A stretch of 64,000 nucleotides of DNA, from assembly GCF_018343525.1 (NCBI RefSeq), contig NZ_JAGYPH010000004.1:62001-126000 (forward strand), given 5' to 3'. Within the stretch, counting starts at the first letter, position 1, and every line of letters begins with the position of its first letter. Both the position numbers and the translations under genes were made by a program. Shown in pieces: positions 45,939 through 55,319 of the stretch. The notes beneath the pieces were generated by a model, which saw nothing but the letters and a program-made list of their open reading frames with translations, ran no database searches and had not been told where the DNA came from. Origin of the DNA: Lederbergia citrea (lineage in GTDB: Bacteria > Bacillota > Bacilli > Bacillales > Bacillaceae_C).

Positions 45939-46535
45939 TTAACAGCTTTGCACCCAATTAGAAATGTCTCGAGCAACTTCATTTGGATTATTGAAAGTTG
46001 TGTCAATGATTGGCGCAGGCGGCACAAAAGCAGTATTTGCATTTTCTACAAGCCAATGGGCAAATTTTTTATGATCTGCTATAAATTCATCGGATCCACA
46101 ATTTCTCCAAGCAGGCCGCGCACGTAAACGAGCCTCCCTCGTTTGATCATCACAATGTAGAATAGCATAATGTACCTGGCTAAAAAAACCGAAATGATCA
46201 CATTTTGCAACATCCTCAGGCATCATTGTCCCACAGAGAATCGTTTTTCGGTTATTTTGAGCAATACTATGAGCGATTCGCAGCCAATTGTTTCTTTGTG
46301 TTTGCCAATCATTATCCTCTATTATATCGGTTTCAAAAATGTCGTAATCAGGTAAGTACTTTCTTAACTCAGTAACAACGGTAGTTTTACCAACACCACT
46401 AGCGCCAGTTACGATAAAAAGTGGAAAAATATTCATTGCCGATTCATGATTACAATTTAGACAAGTTGCGGTGTTCTTTTCTTTATTTACTGTTGGAACA
46501 ATGTATTCTCCACATGATGTACATACTATCGCCAT
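45939..46535 (-). CDS. P-loop nucleotide kinase-like protein with zinc ribbon
   Basis: The 198-residue protein begins with a zinc ribbon (CTSCGEYIV ... CLNCNHE), then a kinase domain: Walker [14 protein letters not shown], a DIIEDND acidic segment, CGTMMPEDV and the LID-like RLRARPAWR. The type resembles AAA_18/shikimate-kinase-like ATPases of Bacillus; substrate unknown. RBS AGGGTGAGTGTGA. It precedes the rlmD-like gene by 16 bp, so they may be co-transcribed. Confidence 0.75.
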   Translation of the reverse strand: MAIVCTSCGEYIVPTVNKEKNTATCLNCNHESAMNIFPLFIVTGASGVGKTTVVTELRKYLPDYDIFETDIIEDNDWQTQRNNWLRIAHSIAQNNRKTILCGTMMPEDVAKCDHFGFFSQVHYAILHCDDQTREARLRARPAWRNCGSDEFIADHKKFAHWLVENANTAFVPPAPIIDTTFNNPNEVARDISNWVQSC

Positions 46536-46572
46536 TCACACTCACCCTTTAGCAGTCGTTATGATCATTCGC

Positions 46573-47097
46573 TTATTCCGCCCGAATTTTTAAGGCATTA
46601 TTCATTTTTTCAAATCCTTGTTGTGTATCGTCAAACAGACCCTTCTGAAACAGGTTTGTCAAAGACACGATGATTCCTTGGAAATCCTCATATTGAATAA
46701 ATTTGACGTTGCCATTTGACATAGGTTCGATGACTAAATGATGATTTCCATCAAATAATCTAGGGATATTTGCCACTCTGCCAATCCAATTAATTTCCTT
46801 GCCTTGTCTAACCTGAAGTAATGTAGGATTAAATGGATCTAATGTAAGACTACCATTATGCAATTTCATATTCAGCTGTTCTCCGACCTTCAGTTCTCCA
46901 TGTGCTTCTGTCATAAATGGATTCCACTCTTTATAAGATTCCAAATCCGAAATGATAGCCCAAACCTGTTCCTCAGAAGCATTAATTTCAATTTCAGTAT
47001 AAATCCTTTTACTCCCAAAACTAAGACAAATTAGTATAACAATAAATGCAATACAAATTGAAGAGATTATTTTCTTTTTTCGGCTCATCTGTTTCAT
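46573..47097 (-). CDS. SRPBCC family protein with N-terminal TM anchor
   Basis: About 174 residues: an N-terminal TM helix (IISSICIAFIVILICLSF), then a polyketide-cyclase/SRPBCC domain (EIEINASEEQVWAIISDLES, YKEWNPFM, LFDGNHHLVIEP). It likely binds a hydrophobic ligand on the outer face of the membrane. I place the start at ATG 47097, with GAAAGGG 9 nt upstream. It may be part of the 46.5-47.1 kb operon with the kinase-like gene (37-bp gap). Confidence 0.78.
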   Translation of the reverse strand: MKQMSRKKKIISSICIAFIVILICLSFGSKRIYTEIEINASEEQVWAIISDLESYKEWNPFMTEAHGELKVGEQLNMKLHNGSLTLDPFNPTLLQVRQGKEINWIGRVANIPRLFDGNHHLVIEPMSNGNVKFIQYEDFQGIIVSLTNLFQKGLFDDTQQGFEKMNNALKIRAE

Positions 47098-47234
47098 TTT
47101 GTTCATCCCTTTCGATTTTAATATAAAATCGTCTGCAAAATCTAAAACTTTAGTAATATAGCAACTTTTTTCTACAAAATTGAAAATGAAGATGAGCGAG
47201 ATATTATTTTAGCTTTTTTATTTTAGTCGTTTTT

Positions 47235-48104
47235 CTATTCAATGCTTCTCCATAAATAAAGCGAGGCATAGCTCAAATAAGGATGCCATTCCGCACTATA
47301 TTGCAACATCTCTTCTGACGTAGGCTTTCGATCAAGACCGTATAATTTTTTGATGGCGTTTTGAATGCCGATATCCGCAATAGGGAAGAGATTGGATCTA
47401 CCAAGTCCAAACATGAGAAAGCTTTGAGCGGTCCAAGGACCAATTCCGCGAATTTTAACTAGTTTTTTTATGACATCTTCATCAGGCAGATGCATCAATT
47501 CTTCCAGATTGAATTCACCATTGTAAATTTGTTTTGATAAATCAATAATGTACTCCGCTTTGCGCTGGCTAAATTTAAGTTGTCTTAATTGGTCGGGATG
47601 TAAGCCTGCGACAGTACCAGGCGATGGATAAAAAGGTACTCCATCCATGTTAAAGCCAAAAGTTTTTACAAATTGCTCCGTTAGTGTAATGGCGAATTTC
47701 ATATTCACTTGTTGGTGAATGATGGATTTTATTAATGTAGTGTATGGTGAGAAGTCTAGTATGATCGGAGTGCCACGATGACTGGTGAAAATTTCTTTTA
47801 AAGATGTTAAGGTAAAATGCTCGTGAATGTCACCAAGTGACGTATTCCATTGTAAAATAAAATGAATTTTATTAAGGACATTTACTTTTGTTGAGGGATT
47901 ATCTCCGGTTACGAGAAATAAAGGATCCTCAGTTGTCCCGATTGCTTGAACTAATGCCACTTCTGGCTCGTGATCATAAATAGGGACTCTTACCGTTCTT
48001 TCTTTCTGATCCACAATATTGAGTGGGTCCATGGCAAGTCTACTTAATGCCAAGTCAAAATTATAAGGACCCACAACTTCAACCTTCTCCTGCCACACAA
48101 CCAT
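47235..48104 (-). CDS. alkA: DNA-3-methyladenine glycosylase II (AlkA/YfjP)
   Basis: The 289-residue base-excision enzyme has an N-terminal alpha/beta domain (~1-105) and an HhH-GPD domain: KSIIHQQVNMKFA, then LVKIRGIGPWTAQSFLMF (HhH) and the catalytic Asp in NLFPIADIGIQNA. It removes alkylated purines from DNA. It matches YfjP of B. subtilis by position between yfjO and pdaA. There is no Fe-S cluster motif. The start at ATG 48104 has GGGGCG just upstream; a GTG two codons on is possible. Confidence 0.88.
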   Translation of the reverse strand: MVVWQEKVEVVGPYNFDLALSRLAMDPLNIVDQKERTVRVPIYDHEPEVALVQAIGTTEDPLFLVTGDNPSTKVNVLNKIHFILQWNTSLGDIHEHFTLTSLKEIFTSHRGTPIILDFSPYTTLIKSIIHQQVNMKFAITLTEQFVKTFGFNMDGVPFYPSPGTVAGLHPDQLRQLKFSQRKAEYIIDLSKQIYNGEFNLEELMHLPDEDVIKKLVKIRGIGPWTAQSFLMFGLGRSNLFPIADIGIQNAIKKLYGLDRKPTSEEMLQYSAEWHPYLSYASLYLWRSIE

Positions 48105-48164
48105 CGCCCCTAATACTAATTTACCTCATTATACCATTGATATGGGCATCTGCTAAAAAAATAA

Positions 48165-48197
48165 ATTCGGGGAGTGACAGGCACGCCCCGATTTTTG
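48165..48197 (-). terminator. Terminator of pdaA
   Basis: TCGGGG (about 48169-48174) pairs with CCCCGA around a GTGACAGGCACG loop; T-runs on both strands. The loop GACAGGCAC recurs as a stock sequence in terminators of Bacillus-group genomes as far as I recall. Confidence 0.7.
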
Positions 48198-48208
48198 TCG
48201 ATTAGTAT

Positions 48209-49006
48209 TCAGTGTGCGATTGCTGGGTTTTTGATTTTTTCTTTGATGATATAGTCGTCGAGGCTTTTGAATGTGTAGCCGCGTTTTTTTAGGTCTTTGA
48301 TGACTTTTTCTAAGGCTTCGGCATTATCACTGGAGACAGTGTGAAGCAGCATGATTGATCCAGGGTGGACTTGTGCCATGATATTATCGTACGCATATTT
48401 CCAGCCTTTTTGCTGATTGGTTTGCCAATCTCTGAATGCGAGTGACCAGAGTACATGAATATATCCTTCATCCCGGGCAACTTTTAATGTACGTTCACTT
48501 AAGATGCCTCTCGGTGGTCGTAAGTATTGCATATTTTTTTGCCCTGTTAGTTTCTTCGTCTCTTCTTTCACCTTTGCCAGTTCCATTTTGATTTTCTCAT
48601 CACTTATTTGAGTCATATCAGGATGGGTCCATGAGTGATTTCCGATAATATGACCTTCATTAACCATCCGTTTAGAGAGATCAGGTGCACTTTTCAAATA
48701 GTGTCCGGTGACAAAAAAAGTTGCAGGCACTTTTTCCTTCTTTAAAACGTCGAGAATTTTGCCCGTATACCCATTTTCATATCCATTATCGAACGTTAAA
48801 TATAATACCTTCTCATCTGCACTTCCTTTGTAGAAAGCACCGTATTTGTCGAGAAGAGCATCGTATTTTTCCCCAGCATCAGCCTGTTTTTCATTTTTTC
48901 CTTTCGTGAACCCCCAATGAACGGGTTGATTAGAGAAAGCGTGGACATCTATTGCATTGAAAAAAACAAGGAAAAGAATTGGTACAATGATTTGCCATTT
49001 GCGCAT
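48209..49006 (-). CDS. pdaA: Polysaccharide deacetylase PdaA (delta-lactam synthesis)
   Basis: The 265-residue protein has a signal peptide (cleavage near VHA), then a NodB-type deacetylase: LYLTFDNGYENGYT (here TFDNGY, as in PdaA), the metal-binding GNHSWTHPDM, LRPPRGILS and IMLLHTVSSDN. It deacetylates N-acetylmuramic acid, after CwlD, so the spore cortex gains muramic delta-lactam. The cortex hydrolases CwlJ/SleB require that. RBS AAAGGCGG. Its location between YfkD and YfjP-like genes matches B. subtilis. Confidence 0.93.
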   Translation of the reverse strand: MRKWQIIVPILFLVFFNAIDVHAFSNQPVHWGFTKGKNEKQADAGEKYDALLDKYGAFYKGSADEKVLYLTFDNGYENGYTGKILDVLKKEKVPATFFVTGHYLKSAPDLSKRMVNEGHIIGNHSWTHPDMTQISDEKIKMELAKVKEETKKLTGQKNMQYLRPPRGILSERTLKVARDEGYIHVLWSLAFRDWQTNQQKGWKYAYDNIMAQVHPGSIMLLHTVSSDNAEALEKVIKDLKKRGYTFKSLDDYIIKEKIKNPAIAH

Positions 49007-49108
49007 TGGCCTATCCGCCTTTCATTCTTTTCCTTTAGATTTTTCCATTACGATCATTTCATGTGTGACAGAATATCCCAAACAGTCTCTGTGGTGAAAG
49101 AACCCGAA

Positions 49109-49918
49109 CTAGTTACTTCCTTGGAATCCAAAGGAAAGATGATTACGAATCGGCATCCACGCTCCAATCGGATGGGAAGTAACGTTTTTTACGACGATTC
49201 TCCGCTTTGTCCCTTTTATGACAATATACACCTCACCATATGTGACCTTCCCTTTTTCGTGGATTGCCGGTGCATATGCATGTAAATAACCAAGCCGTTT
49301 TGGTGGTACGTTGTATATATGATGATGCTTCGACCCCGCACCGATGACTGATTCAAATGAGAGTGGGAGCTTCGTTTTTTCAATTGCTTTTAATAGCAAC
49401 ATTTTTTGAACATCTTCAGCTTGTGGAACTTTATCCGTAAGTCCGCCTTTTACTGTCTTTTGCATTTCTTGCACATAATTAATTTGATAATTAGCGATTC
49501 CGCCGCGATTATCATAAACATTGCTGTTTACCTTTTGATACTGCCAATTAGGCTCGGTTAGATCTGATTCATAATTTAACGGCCACTCCCCTAAATAAAT
49601 TGTCGCTCTTACACCGATTGATAATGGTGATTTATTTATGGCTGACTCGTTTAACATTTTGATTAGATTCGGGTTATCAATTCTTACTTTTGAAGTTTCA
49701 AGCAATTCTTTTGTAAACTCACTTGGCTGTAAAGATGGCAAATTTACATTTGAATGAGGGAACGTATTTTCTTTTTCAATATTCACAACCGATGAAGGTA
49801 GTGTTATTTTTTTTGTGTTTACCGCTTGTCCTTGCTTTTCTGCAAGAGCAGTAGAACTGGCTCCGAGTGCAAGAGCAAGTATTATACATACATTTAGAAC
49901 GATACGATGCCGATTCAT
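49109..49918 (-). CDS. yfkD: YfkD family secreted protein
   Basis: The 269-residue protein has a signal peptide (LALALGASSTALA) and a conserved domain: IRVGVRATIYLGEWPL-like GVRATIYLGEWPLNYES, NSNVYDNRGG, and HHHIYNVPPKRLGYL. YfkD is of unknown function, known in Bacillus only. AAAGGAGTTTGCC precedes ATG. It is divergent from nothing; it follows the antiporter on the same strand (80-bp gap). Confidence 0.88.
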   Translation of the reverse strand: MNRHRIVLNVCIILALALGASSTALAEKQGQAVNTKKITLPSSVVNIEKENTFPHSNVNLPSLQPSEFTKELLETSKVRIDNPNLIKMLNESAINKSPLSIGVRATIYLGEWPLNYESDLTEPNWQYQKVNSNVYDNRGGIANYQINYVQEMQKTVKGGLTDKVPQAEDVQKMLLLKAIEKTKLPLSFESVIGAGSKHHHIYNVPPKRLGYLHAYAPAIHEKGKVTYGEVYIVIKGTKRRIVVKNVTSHPIGAWMPIRNHLSFGFQGSN

Positions 49919-49999
49919 AAAGGCAAACTCCTTTCATCTATAACGGTGAAAACCGTCTTTTGCCTTTATGTTTTTCAGATTTACGACCGTTTATCCCCA

Positions 50000-51058
50000 T
50001 TAAAGCAAATAAAAACCGATTCCCATAATAAAATATGCCGCAAGCAGCGTGGCACCTTCAAACCAGTTTGATTCACCATCATTTACAATCACGATCGTCA
50101 AGAAAACGGATGTAACCATTGCTATGATTTCCGGCAGGGAAAAGACAAGAGGCATGGAAACTGGAAAAAGCAATGAGACAATCACAAGTATCGGAGCAAC
50201 AAACATCGCAATTTGAAGCGTAGACCCAATAGCAATTTCCACGGCAACATCCATTTTATCTTTGTAAGCCATTAAGATTGCTGACGCATGTTCCGCAGCA
50301 TTTCCTACAATAGCTACTATAATAACTCCGATAAAAAGCTCACTCCAACCGAATTTCTCTCCGACTGCCTGAAATGTATGGACGAGCCGTTCCGATGTAT
50401 AAGCGACGGCTAACGTTGCCAGTGCCAAAATAATAATGGCTTTACCTTTACTCCATTCAGGTACTTCCTCTTTAATATTTTCCTCAGATTCTTTCGTTTG
50501 GTATACTCCTCGATGAGTGACAAGCTTAAAAAAGAGAGCGGCCAAATAGAGAATAATCATGATAACCGAAATTCCCACGCTTAAGCTAATTGTTTTTGTG
50601 TCATTCATACTTTGTGTAAATATTTCCGGTATCACAAATGCCACGATGATCGAGAAGGTGAGAAGACCCACATTGTGCCTAGCATCGAAAACATTAAACC
50701 GTTGACGTTTAAATTTTATGCCGCCGATAAAAAATGACAGACCTCCAACAAGCAGCAAATTTCCAATTACTGAGCCCGTTAAAGAAGCAAGAACCACGCC
50801 GATTAACCCAGCTTTTAACGCAAAAATAGAAATAATTAGTTCTACGGCATTACCAAAAGTTGCGTTCAACAATCCGCCAATCCGAGGGCCAGCAACAATC
50901 GTGAGGCTTTCCGTGGCTCTGCCCATGATACTTGCAATGGCAATAATTGTTAGGCAATATACTCCGAACATGAGTACACTGGGAAAATGCAGTAACGAGC
51001 CAATCACAGATAATGGAAAGCCAATGGCAATCAGAATTAAAAATATTTTATTCATCAT
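50000..51058 (-). CDS. chaA: Calcium/proton antiporter CaxA (YfkE/ChaA)
   Basis: The 352-residue membrane protein has about eleven TMs and two alpha repeats of the CaCA superfamily: GGLLNATFGNAVELIIS (GNAxE) and VGNAAEHASAILMAYKD. Acidic TM residues in them bind Ca2+. Exports calcium using the proton gradient. It is the B. subtilis YfkE (ChaA) orthologue by position next to yfkD and yfkF. The start is ATG 51058 or 51055; AAAGG is very close to both. Confidence 0.9.
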   Translation of the reverse strand: MMNKIFLILIAIGFPLSVIGSLLHFPSVLMFGVYCLTIIAIASIMGRATESLTIVAGPRIGGLLNATFGNAVELIISIFALKAGLIGVVLASLTGSVIGNLLLVGGLSFFIGGIKFKRQRFNVFDARHNVGLLTFSIIVAFVIPEIFTQSMNDTKTISLSVGISVIMIILYLAALFFKLVTHRGVYQTKESEENIKEEVPEWSKGKAIIILALATLAVAYTSERLVHTFQAVGEKFGWSELFIGVIIVAIVGNAAEHASAILMAYKDKMDVAVEIAIGSTLQIAMFVAPILVIVSLLFPVSMPLVFSLPEIIAMVTSVFLTIVIVNDGESNWFEGATLLAAYFIMGIGFYLL

Positions 51059-51084
51059 CCTTTACAATGCCTCCAATTCCATTT

Positions 51085-51477
51085 TCAACGTTCATCATTA
51101 ATAATCTCGAATGATTCCTCTACCGTAATGGCTCCGCTAATCGATTGAACCATCGAGCAGTTTTTCTTAGTCAATTTCATTGCTTTTTCAATGCGTGCTT
51201 CCTCAAGCCCGCTTCCCTTTATTTTAAAATGGATATTCACCTTTTCAATCCGATTGGCCTTCTCCTCATTTCTTTCTGCTTCTGCACTGATATGGATATC
51301 ATCCACATCCATCCTCATTTTCTCTAATATATTGCGTAATACTCCTCCGCTGCATACAGCCAATGAAGAAACAAGCAATTGATAAGGCCTAATTCCGTAT
51401 TTTTCATCACCTGAAATATCGAGTCTTCCGTAATCAAACTCTGCATAAAATCCGCCATCTTTCATGTTAAATTCCAT
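51085..51477 (-). CDS. OsmC/YhfA-type redox protein
   Basis: The 130-residue OsmC-like protein has the two conserved Cys of the family: the first in SLAVCSGGVLRNIL, the second in LTKKNCSMVQSI. An N-terminal beta part (GRLDISGDEKYGIRPYQLLVSS) fits. OsmC proteins reduce organic hydroperoxides; YhfA-type members are less defined. RBS GGGAGTAGG. It is 26 bp before chaA and likely co-transcribed. Confidence 0.85.
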   Translation of the reverse strand: MEFNMKDGGFYAEFDYGRLDISGDEKYGIRPYQLLVSSLAVCSGGVLRNILEKMRMDVDDIHISAEAERNEEKANRIEKVNIHFKIKGSGLEEARIEKAMKLTKKNCSMVQSISGAITVEESFEIINDER

Positions 51478-51623
51478 TTCTACCTACTCCCTTATGTATA
51501 AATTTGATTGATTATATCAACTTTTCCCTGTAAAAGTATTTTTAATCGCTTGATTCATCTTGATATTAAGCAACATACCCCTTACCCTTGAAAGAGAGAA
51601 AAATGAGATTGGGAGAATTATTG

Positions 51624-52799
51624 ATGAATAAACAACAGAAATATCAATTCTGGATTTTAATCGGAATTGTTGCTATTTCGGGGTTTTCTCAGGGGATGCT
51701 ACTTCCGCTGATCGCTGTTATTTTTGAAAAAGCTGGCCTGCCTTCTTCCTTGAATGGATTAAATGCGATTGCATTATATATCGGTATTTTACTTGCATCA
51801 CCATTGATGGAAGCTCCACTCCGGAAATTGGGTTATAAGCCCATGATTTTAATAGGTGGCTTGATTGTTGCCATTTCCTTATTTCTGTTTCCACTTTGGC
51901 AATCTTTCTGGTTTTGGTTCGCACTGCGTTTCTTTATAGGCATTGGCGATCATATGCTCCATTTTGCGTCGCAAACGTGGATAACTTCCTTTTCTCAATC
52001 CGAGAATAGAGGAAAGAACATTGCATTATATGGATTGTTTTTTGGACTAGGATTCGCGGCAGGGCCATTTATGACTAGACTAGTTGAAGTAAATGCTGCA
52101 TGGCCCTTTCAAATTTCATCTGCCATTGCATTGGTCGGCTGGCTGACTGTATTTTATGTAAAAAACGAGCATCCTGAACAAGACCTTGAAACAACTTCAA
52201 TTCTTGGCACCTTTCAACGGTTTGGACAAGTTTTCAAATATGCATGGGTCGCATTCCTCCCCCCATTTGCCTATGGCTTTCTAGAAGCATCATTAAACGG
52301 GAATTTTCCCGTTTATGCTTTGCGTTTAGGAATAACAATTGATGCTGTATCTATTATTTTGCCAGCCTTTGCGATTGGCGGCATTGTATTTCAGCTTCCT
52401 CTAGGAATGCTTAGCGATCACTACGGGAGACATAAAGTCTTATCCTGGACAATGCTTGTCGGATTTGCTTCATTTGCCGTTGCAGGAATGATTGAACACT
52501 CTACCTCGGGACTGTTTATTTGTTTCTTCATAGCCGGCATGGCGGTGGGTTCCTCCTTTTCACTTGGAATTAGTTATATGGCTGACTTGCTGCCAAAAAA
52601 CTTGCTTCCAGCAGGTAATATCATGTGTGGAATTTTATTCAGTGCGGGCAGTATGGCCGGCCCGCTTTTAGGTGGTATAAATTTACAATTAACGAATGGT
52701 ACAAGTTTCTTCTACATGATATCTGGGATACTCCTAGCCATATTCTTTGCATTATTCCTTTTTAGTTTTAAAGAAAAGCAGCATAGAACTGGACATTGA
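51624..52799 (+). CDS. yfkF: MFS transporter, YfkF type
   Basis: About 391 residues, twelve TMs. The MFS motif A-like PLRKLGYKPMILIGG lies between TM2 and TM3, and its counterpart LGMLSDHYGRHKVLSW between TM8 and TM9. A signature of drug-export MFS is possible, but the substrate is unknown. I place the start at ATG 51624, with GGGAG 9 nt upstream; the frame extends 12 codons further to a TTG (51588). It is the position equivalent of B. subtilis yfkF. Confidence 0.83.
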   Translation: MNKQQKYQFWILIGIVAISGFSQGMLLPLIAVIFEKAGLPSSLNGLNAIALYIGILLASPLMEAPLRKLGYKPMILIGGLIVAISLFLFPLWQSFWFWFALRFFIGIGDHMLHFASQTWITSFSQSENRGKNIALYGLFFGLGFAAGPFMTRLVEVNAAWPFQISSAIALVGWLTVFYVKNEHPEQDLETTSILGTFQRFGQVFKYAWVAFLPPFAYGFLEASLNGNFPVYALRLGITIDAVSIILPAFAIGGIVFQLPLGMLSDHYGRHKVLSWTMLVGFASFAVAGMIEHSTSGLFICFFIAGMAVGSSFSLGISYMADLLPKNLLPAGNIMCGILFSAGSMAGPLLGGINLQLTNGTSFFYMISGILLAIFFALFLFSFKEKQHRTGH

Positions 52800-52804
52800 A
52801 TGCT

Positions 52805-52835
52805 AAAAATCCCGGACGTCAAATCCGGGATTTTT
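52805..52835. terminator. Bidirectional terminator between yfkF and yihY
   Basis: AAAATCCCGGA (52805-52815) pairs with TCCGGGATTTT (52824-52834); T-runs on both sides, between convergent genes. Confidence 0.9.
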
Positions 52836-52846
52836 GCTATGACTTA

Positions 52847-53707
52847 TTAGATCTTACATTCCCCTTTATTCTCACCAATTAGAGAATTGATTTCTCCGCC
52901 AACAATGATGATGATCGCTGAAATATAAAACCATAACATTAAGATGATGATTCCTCCAATATTACCGTAGGTCGAGGAGTAATTGCCGAAATAAGAAACA
53001 TAAAATGAAAATCCAAGTGAGACAATCACCCATCCGATACTTGCAAAAATGGCTCCTGGTATAGCGGTTGTACATTTAATTTTTAGACTTGGAGATAAAT
53101 AATAGATTGCCAGAAAAACTAAAAATAAGATAATCGGACTGAGTACCCAACGAAGGATTCCCCAAATTTTCATAAACTCATGAGATAGCCCTAAGTTGGA
53201 GAAAATAAACAATCCAATCTGCTTCCCAAATACAGGCAGCAGTAATGCCACTAAGAACACAAATATCATCGCGATGGTCATCAAAATGGCCAATCCTCTC
53301 GCTAATAGAAAAGGACGCCTCTCCGTTACATCGTACGCCCTGTTTAATGACCTCATTAAAGCATTCATACCATTGGACGCCGACCATATTGTACCGATAA
53401 TCCCGATTGACAATAGGCCTCCACTGCGATTACTCATAATTTCATTAATCGTTTTTTGAATCATTGTAAACGTCTCAGTTGGCGCAAAATCTTTGATTAA
53501 ATGAAAAATATCTTCCTGTGAGAGTGGTGTGTACGGAAGCAGCGTGATCATAAATATTAGAAGTGGAAATAAAGAAAGTAGGAAAAAATAGGCTAACTGT
53601 GCTGCCATTCCAGTTACATCATTATCCATTATTTTAGCAATTAATGGCTTTACAAAATTCATAAACTTATTTTTACTCTTGCGAAACTTTAATCTTCCTT
53701 TGCCCAT
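52847..53707 (-). CDS. yfkH: YihY/BrkB family membrane protein (YfkH)
   Basis: About 286 residues with six TMs: MDNDVTGMAAQLAYFFLLSL (family start with AAxLAYxxLLSLFP), IWSASNGMNALMRSLNRAYDV and GGIIILMLWFYISAIIIIVGGEIN. YihY proteins were once called ribonuclease BN by mistake; function unknown. I place the start at ATG 53707 behind AGAGGTGG; an in-frame GTG lies 9 bp upstream within the RBS. Divergent from the AGCS gene, with a palindrome between. Confidence 0.88.
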   Translation of the reverse strand: MGKGRLKFRKSKNKFMNFVKPLIAKIMDNDVTGMAAQLAYFFLLSLFPLLIFMITLLPYTPLSQEDIFHLIKDFAPTETFTMIQKTINEIMSNRSGGLLSIGIIGTIWSASNGMNALMRSLNRAYDVTERRPFLLARGLAILMTIAMIFVFLVALLLPVFGKQIGLFIFSNLGLSHEFMKIWGILRWVLSPIILFLVFLAIYYLSPSLKIKCTTAIPGAIFASIGWVIVSLGFSFYVSYFGNYSSTYGNIGGIIILMLWFYISAIIIIVGGEINSLIGENKGECKI

Positions 53708-53753
53708 TTTTGCCACCTCATATCTCTATAAATAGCCGGTTTGTTTGCTATAT

Positions 53754-53781
53754 GTTTTACCTTTCTATCACAAGGTAAAAC
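53754..53781. promoter_or_regulatory. Palindrome between yfkH and the AGCS gene
   Basis: GTTTTACCTT (53754-53763) is perfectly inverted at 53772-53781, with an 8-nt centre. It lies in the divergent intergenic region, upstream of a TTGACA (53811-53816) that may serve the AGCS gene. This fits a dimeric repressor or activator site; no regulator is assigned. Confidence 0.5.
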
Positions 53782-53875
53782 ATTATTTATACTTTCTTTA
53801 ATAATATAGCTTGACATACGGGAATTTATTTCGGAATATTTAAAGTATATGCAAGATTAAAAAAGGAGGGAAAGT

Positions 53876-55252
53876 ATGAAGGATCCAACTATTTCAGAAA
53901 AGATTTTAAAAGTATTGGAAACAATCAGTGGGCATGTATGGGGAGTCCCCCTGCTCATCTTGATTGTAGGAACTGGAATCTATCTCACGATCAGAATCGG
54001 TTTCTTGCAATTACGGCTCCTCCCTTATTCATTGAAACTTGCTTTTAGTTTTAAACAGGACAAGAATTCCGACGGAGATATTTCTCATTTTCAGGCGTTA
54101 ATGACAGCGCTTGCAGCAACGGTTGGAACAGGTAATATCGTTGGTGTTGCCACCGCTGTTCTATTAGGTGGACCTGGTGCGGTTCTTTGGATGTGGCTTT
54201 CGGCGCTCTTTGGAATGGCAACGAAATATGCAGAGGCCATATTAGCAGTAAAGTACAGGGTTGTTGATGAAAAAGGCGAAATGTCAGGCGGGCCGATGTA
54301 CTATTTGGAGCGTGGATTAAAGCAAAAATGGCTCGGAGTTATGTTTGCTGTTTTCGGCGCCATTGCTGCATTTGGAATCGGTAATCTTGTTCAATCCAAT
54401 GCTGTTTCTAGTGTTGTAAAATCAACTTTTAATATTCAAGAATGGGTTACTGGTTTGATTTTAGTTATTTTTGCTGGTCTTGCGATTGTTGGTGGTATCA
54501 AAAGTATCGGCAGGGTAACCGCATTTTTTGTACCTTTTATGTCAGTGTTTTATGTGATTGGTGGACTTATTATTTTAGTGATGAATGTTGATTTAATTCC
54601 TGCTGCTGTTGGCGTCATCTTTTCCGATGCCTTTACTGGAAAAGCTGTTGCAGGTGGGGCAGTTGGTGCTGTTATCCGCTACGGGGTTGCTCGTGGTGTA
54701 TTTTCTAACGAAGCAGGTCTTGGTTCTGCTCCAATTGCTGCTGCAGCAGCCAAAACAGATATGCCGGGTCGCCAGGCATTAGTATCAATGACACAAGTAT
54801 TTATAGATACACTTGTCATTTGTTCTATTACCGGCATTACAATCGTCATGGCAGGCATTTATTCTGACGGAACGACAAAAGCTGGAGAATTGACATCTGC
54901 ATCTTTTGCCCATTTCCTTGGCAACACCGGCTCAATTATCGTTGCACTTGGCCTCCTCTTCTTCGCTTCTTCAACAATTATTGGGTGGTCATATTATGGA
55001 GAAAAGTGTTTCTCTTATTTATTCAATGCAAAAGTCGTCATATATTATCGACTCCTTTTCGTTATCGCAGTTTTCGTTGGAGCTGTTATTAAGTTGGAAA
55101 TTGTTTGGGCATTCGCTGATATCATGAACGGCTTAATGGCCATTCCTAACTTAATCGGCTTGCTCGGACTCTCCGGGGTAGTCGTCCTCGAAACACGAAA
55201 AGTATTAAAAGCTATTCAGGAAGAAAAAAAACAATTGAAAAAAATCGCATAA
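53876..55252 (+). CDS. Alanine/glycine:cation symporter (AGCS) family
   Basis: The 458-residue membrane protein has about eleven TMs. AGCS signatures: ALAATVGTGNIVGVATAV, EMSGGPMYYLERGL, GVARGVFSNEAGLGSAPIAA and GWSYYGEKC. It imports alanine, glycine or glutamine with Na+ or H+. B. subtilis members include AlsT and GlnT; the substrate here is unassigned. ATG follows AAAAGGAGGGAAAGT. It is monocistronic, with its own terminator. It separates the yfkH and yfkK orthologues together with cydABCD. Confidence 0.9.
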   Translation: MKDPTISEKILKVLETISGHVWGVPLLILIVGTGIYLTIRIGFLQLRLLPYSLKLAFSFKQDKNSDGDISHFQALMTALAATVGTGNIVGVATAVLLGGPGAVLWMWLSALFGMATKYAEAILAVKYRVVDEKGEMSGGPMYYLERGLKQKWLGVMFAVFGAIAAFGIGNLVQSNAVSSVVKSTFNIQEWVTGLILVIFAGLAIVGGIKSIGRVTAFFVPFMSVFYVIGGLIILVMNVDLIPAAVGVIFSDAFTGKAVAGGAVGAVIRYGVARGVFSNEAGLGSAPIAAAAAKTDMPGRQALVSMTQVFIDTLVICSITGITIVMAGIYSDGTTKAGELTSASFAHFLGNTGSIIVALGLLFFASSTIIGWSYYGEKCFSYLFNAKVVIYYRLLFVIAVFVGAVIKLEIVWAFADIMNGLMAIPNLIGLLGLSGVVVLETRKVLKAIQEEKKQLKKIA

Positions 55253-55258
55253 GCTTTT

Positions 55259-55290
55259 AACCTTTCCTGGTAACACGGGAAAGGTTTTTT
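55259..55290. terminator. Terminator of the AGCS gene (possibly bidirectional)
   Basis: AACCTTTCC (55259-55267) pairs with GGAAAGGTT (55278-55286), followed by TTTT; it lies between convergent AGCS and cydC. Confidence 0.85.
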
Positions 55291-55319
55291 CAATTGACAA
55301 ACTTCCTTCAGGAAAGTGT

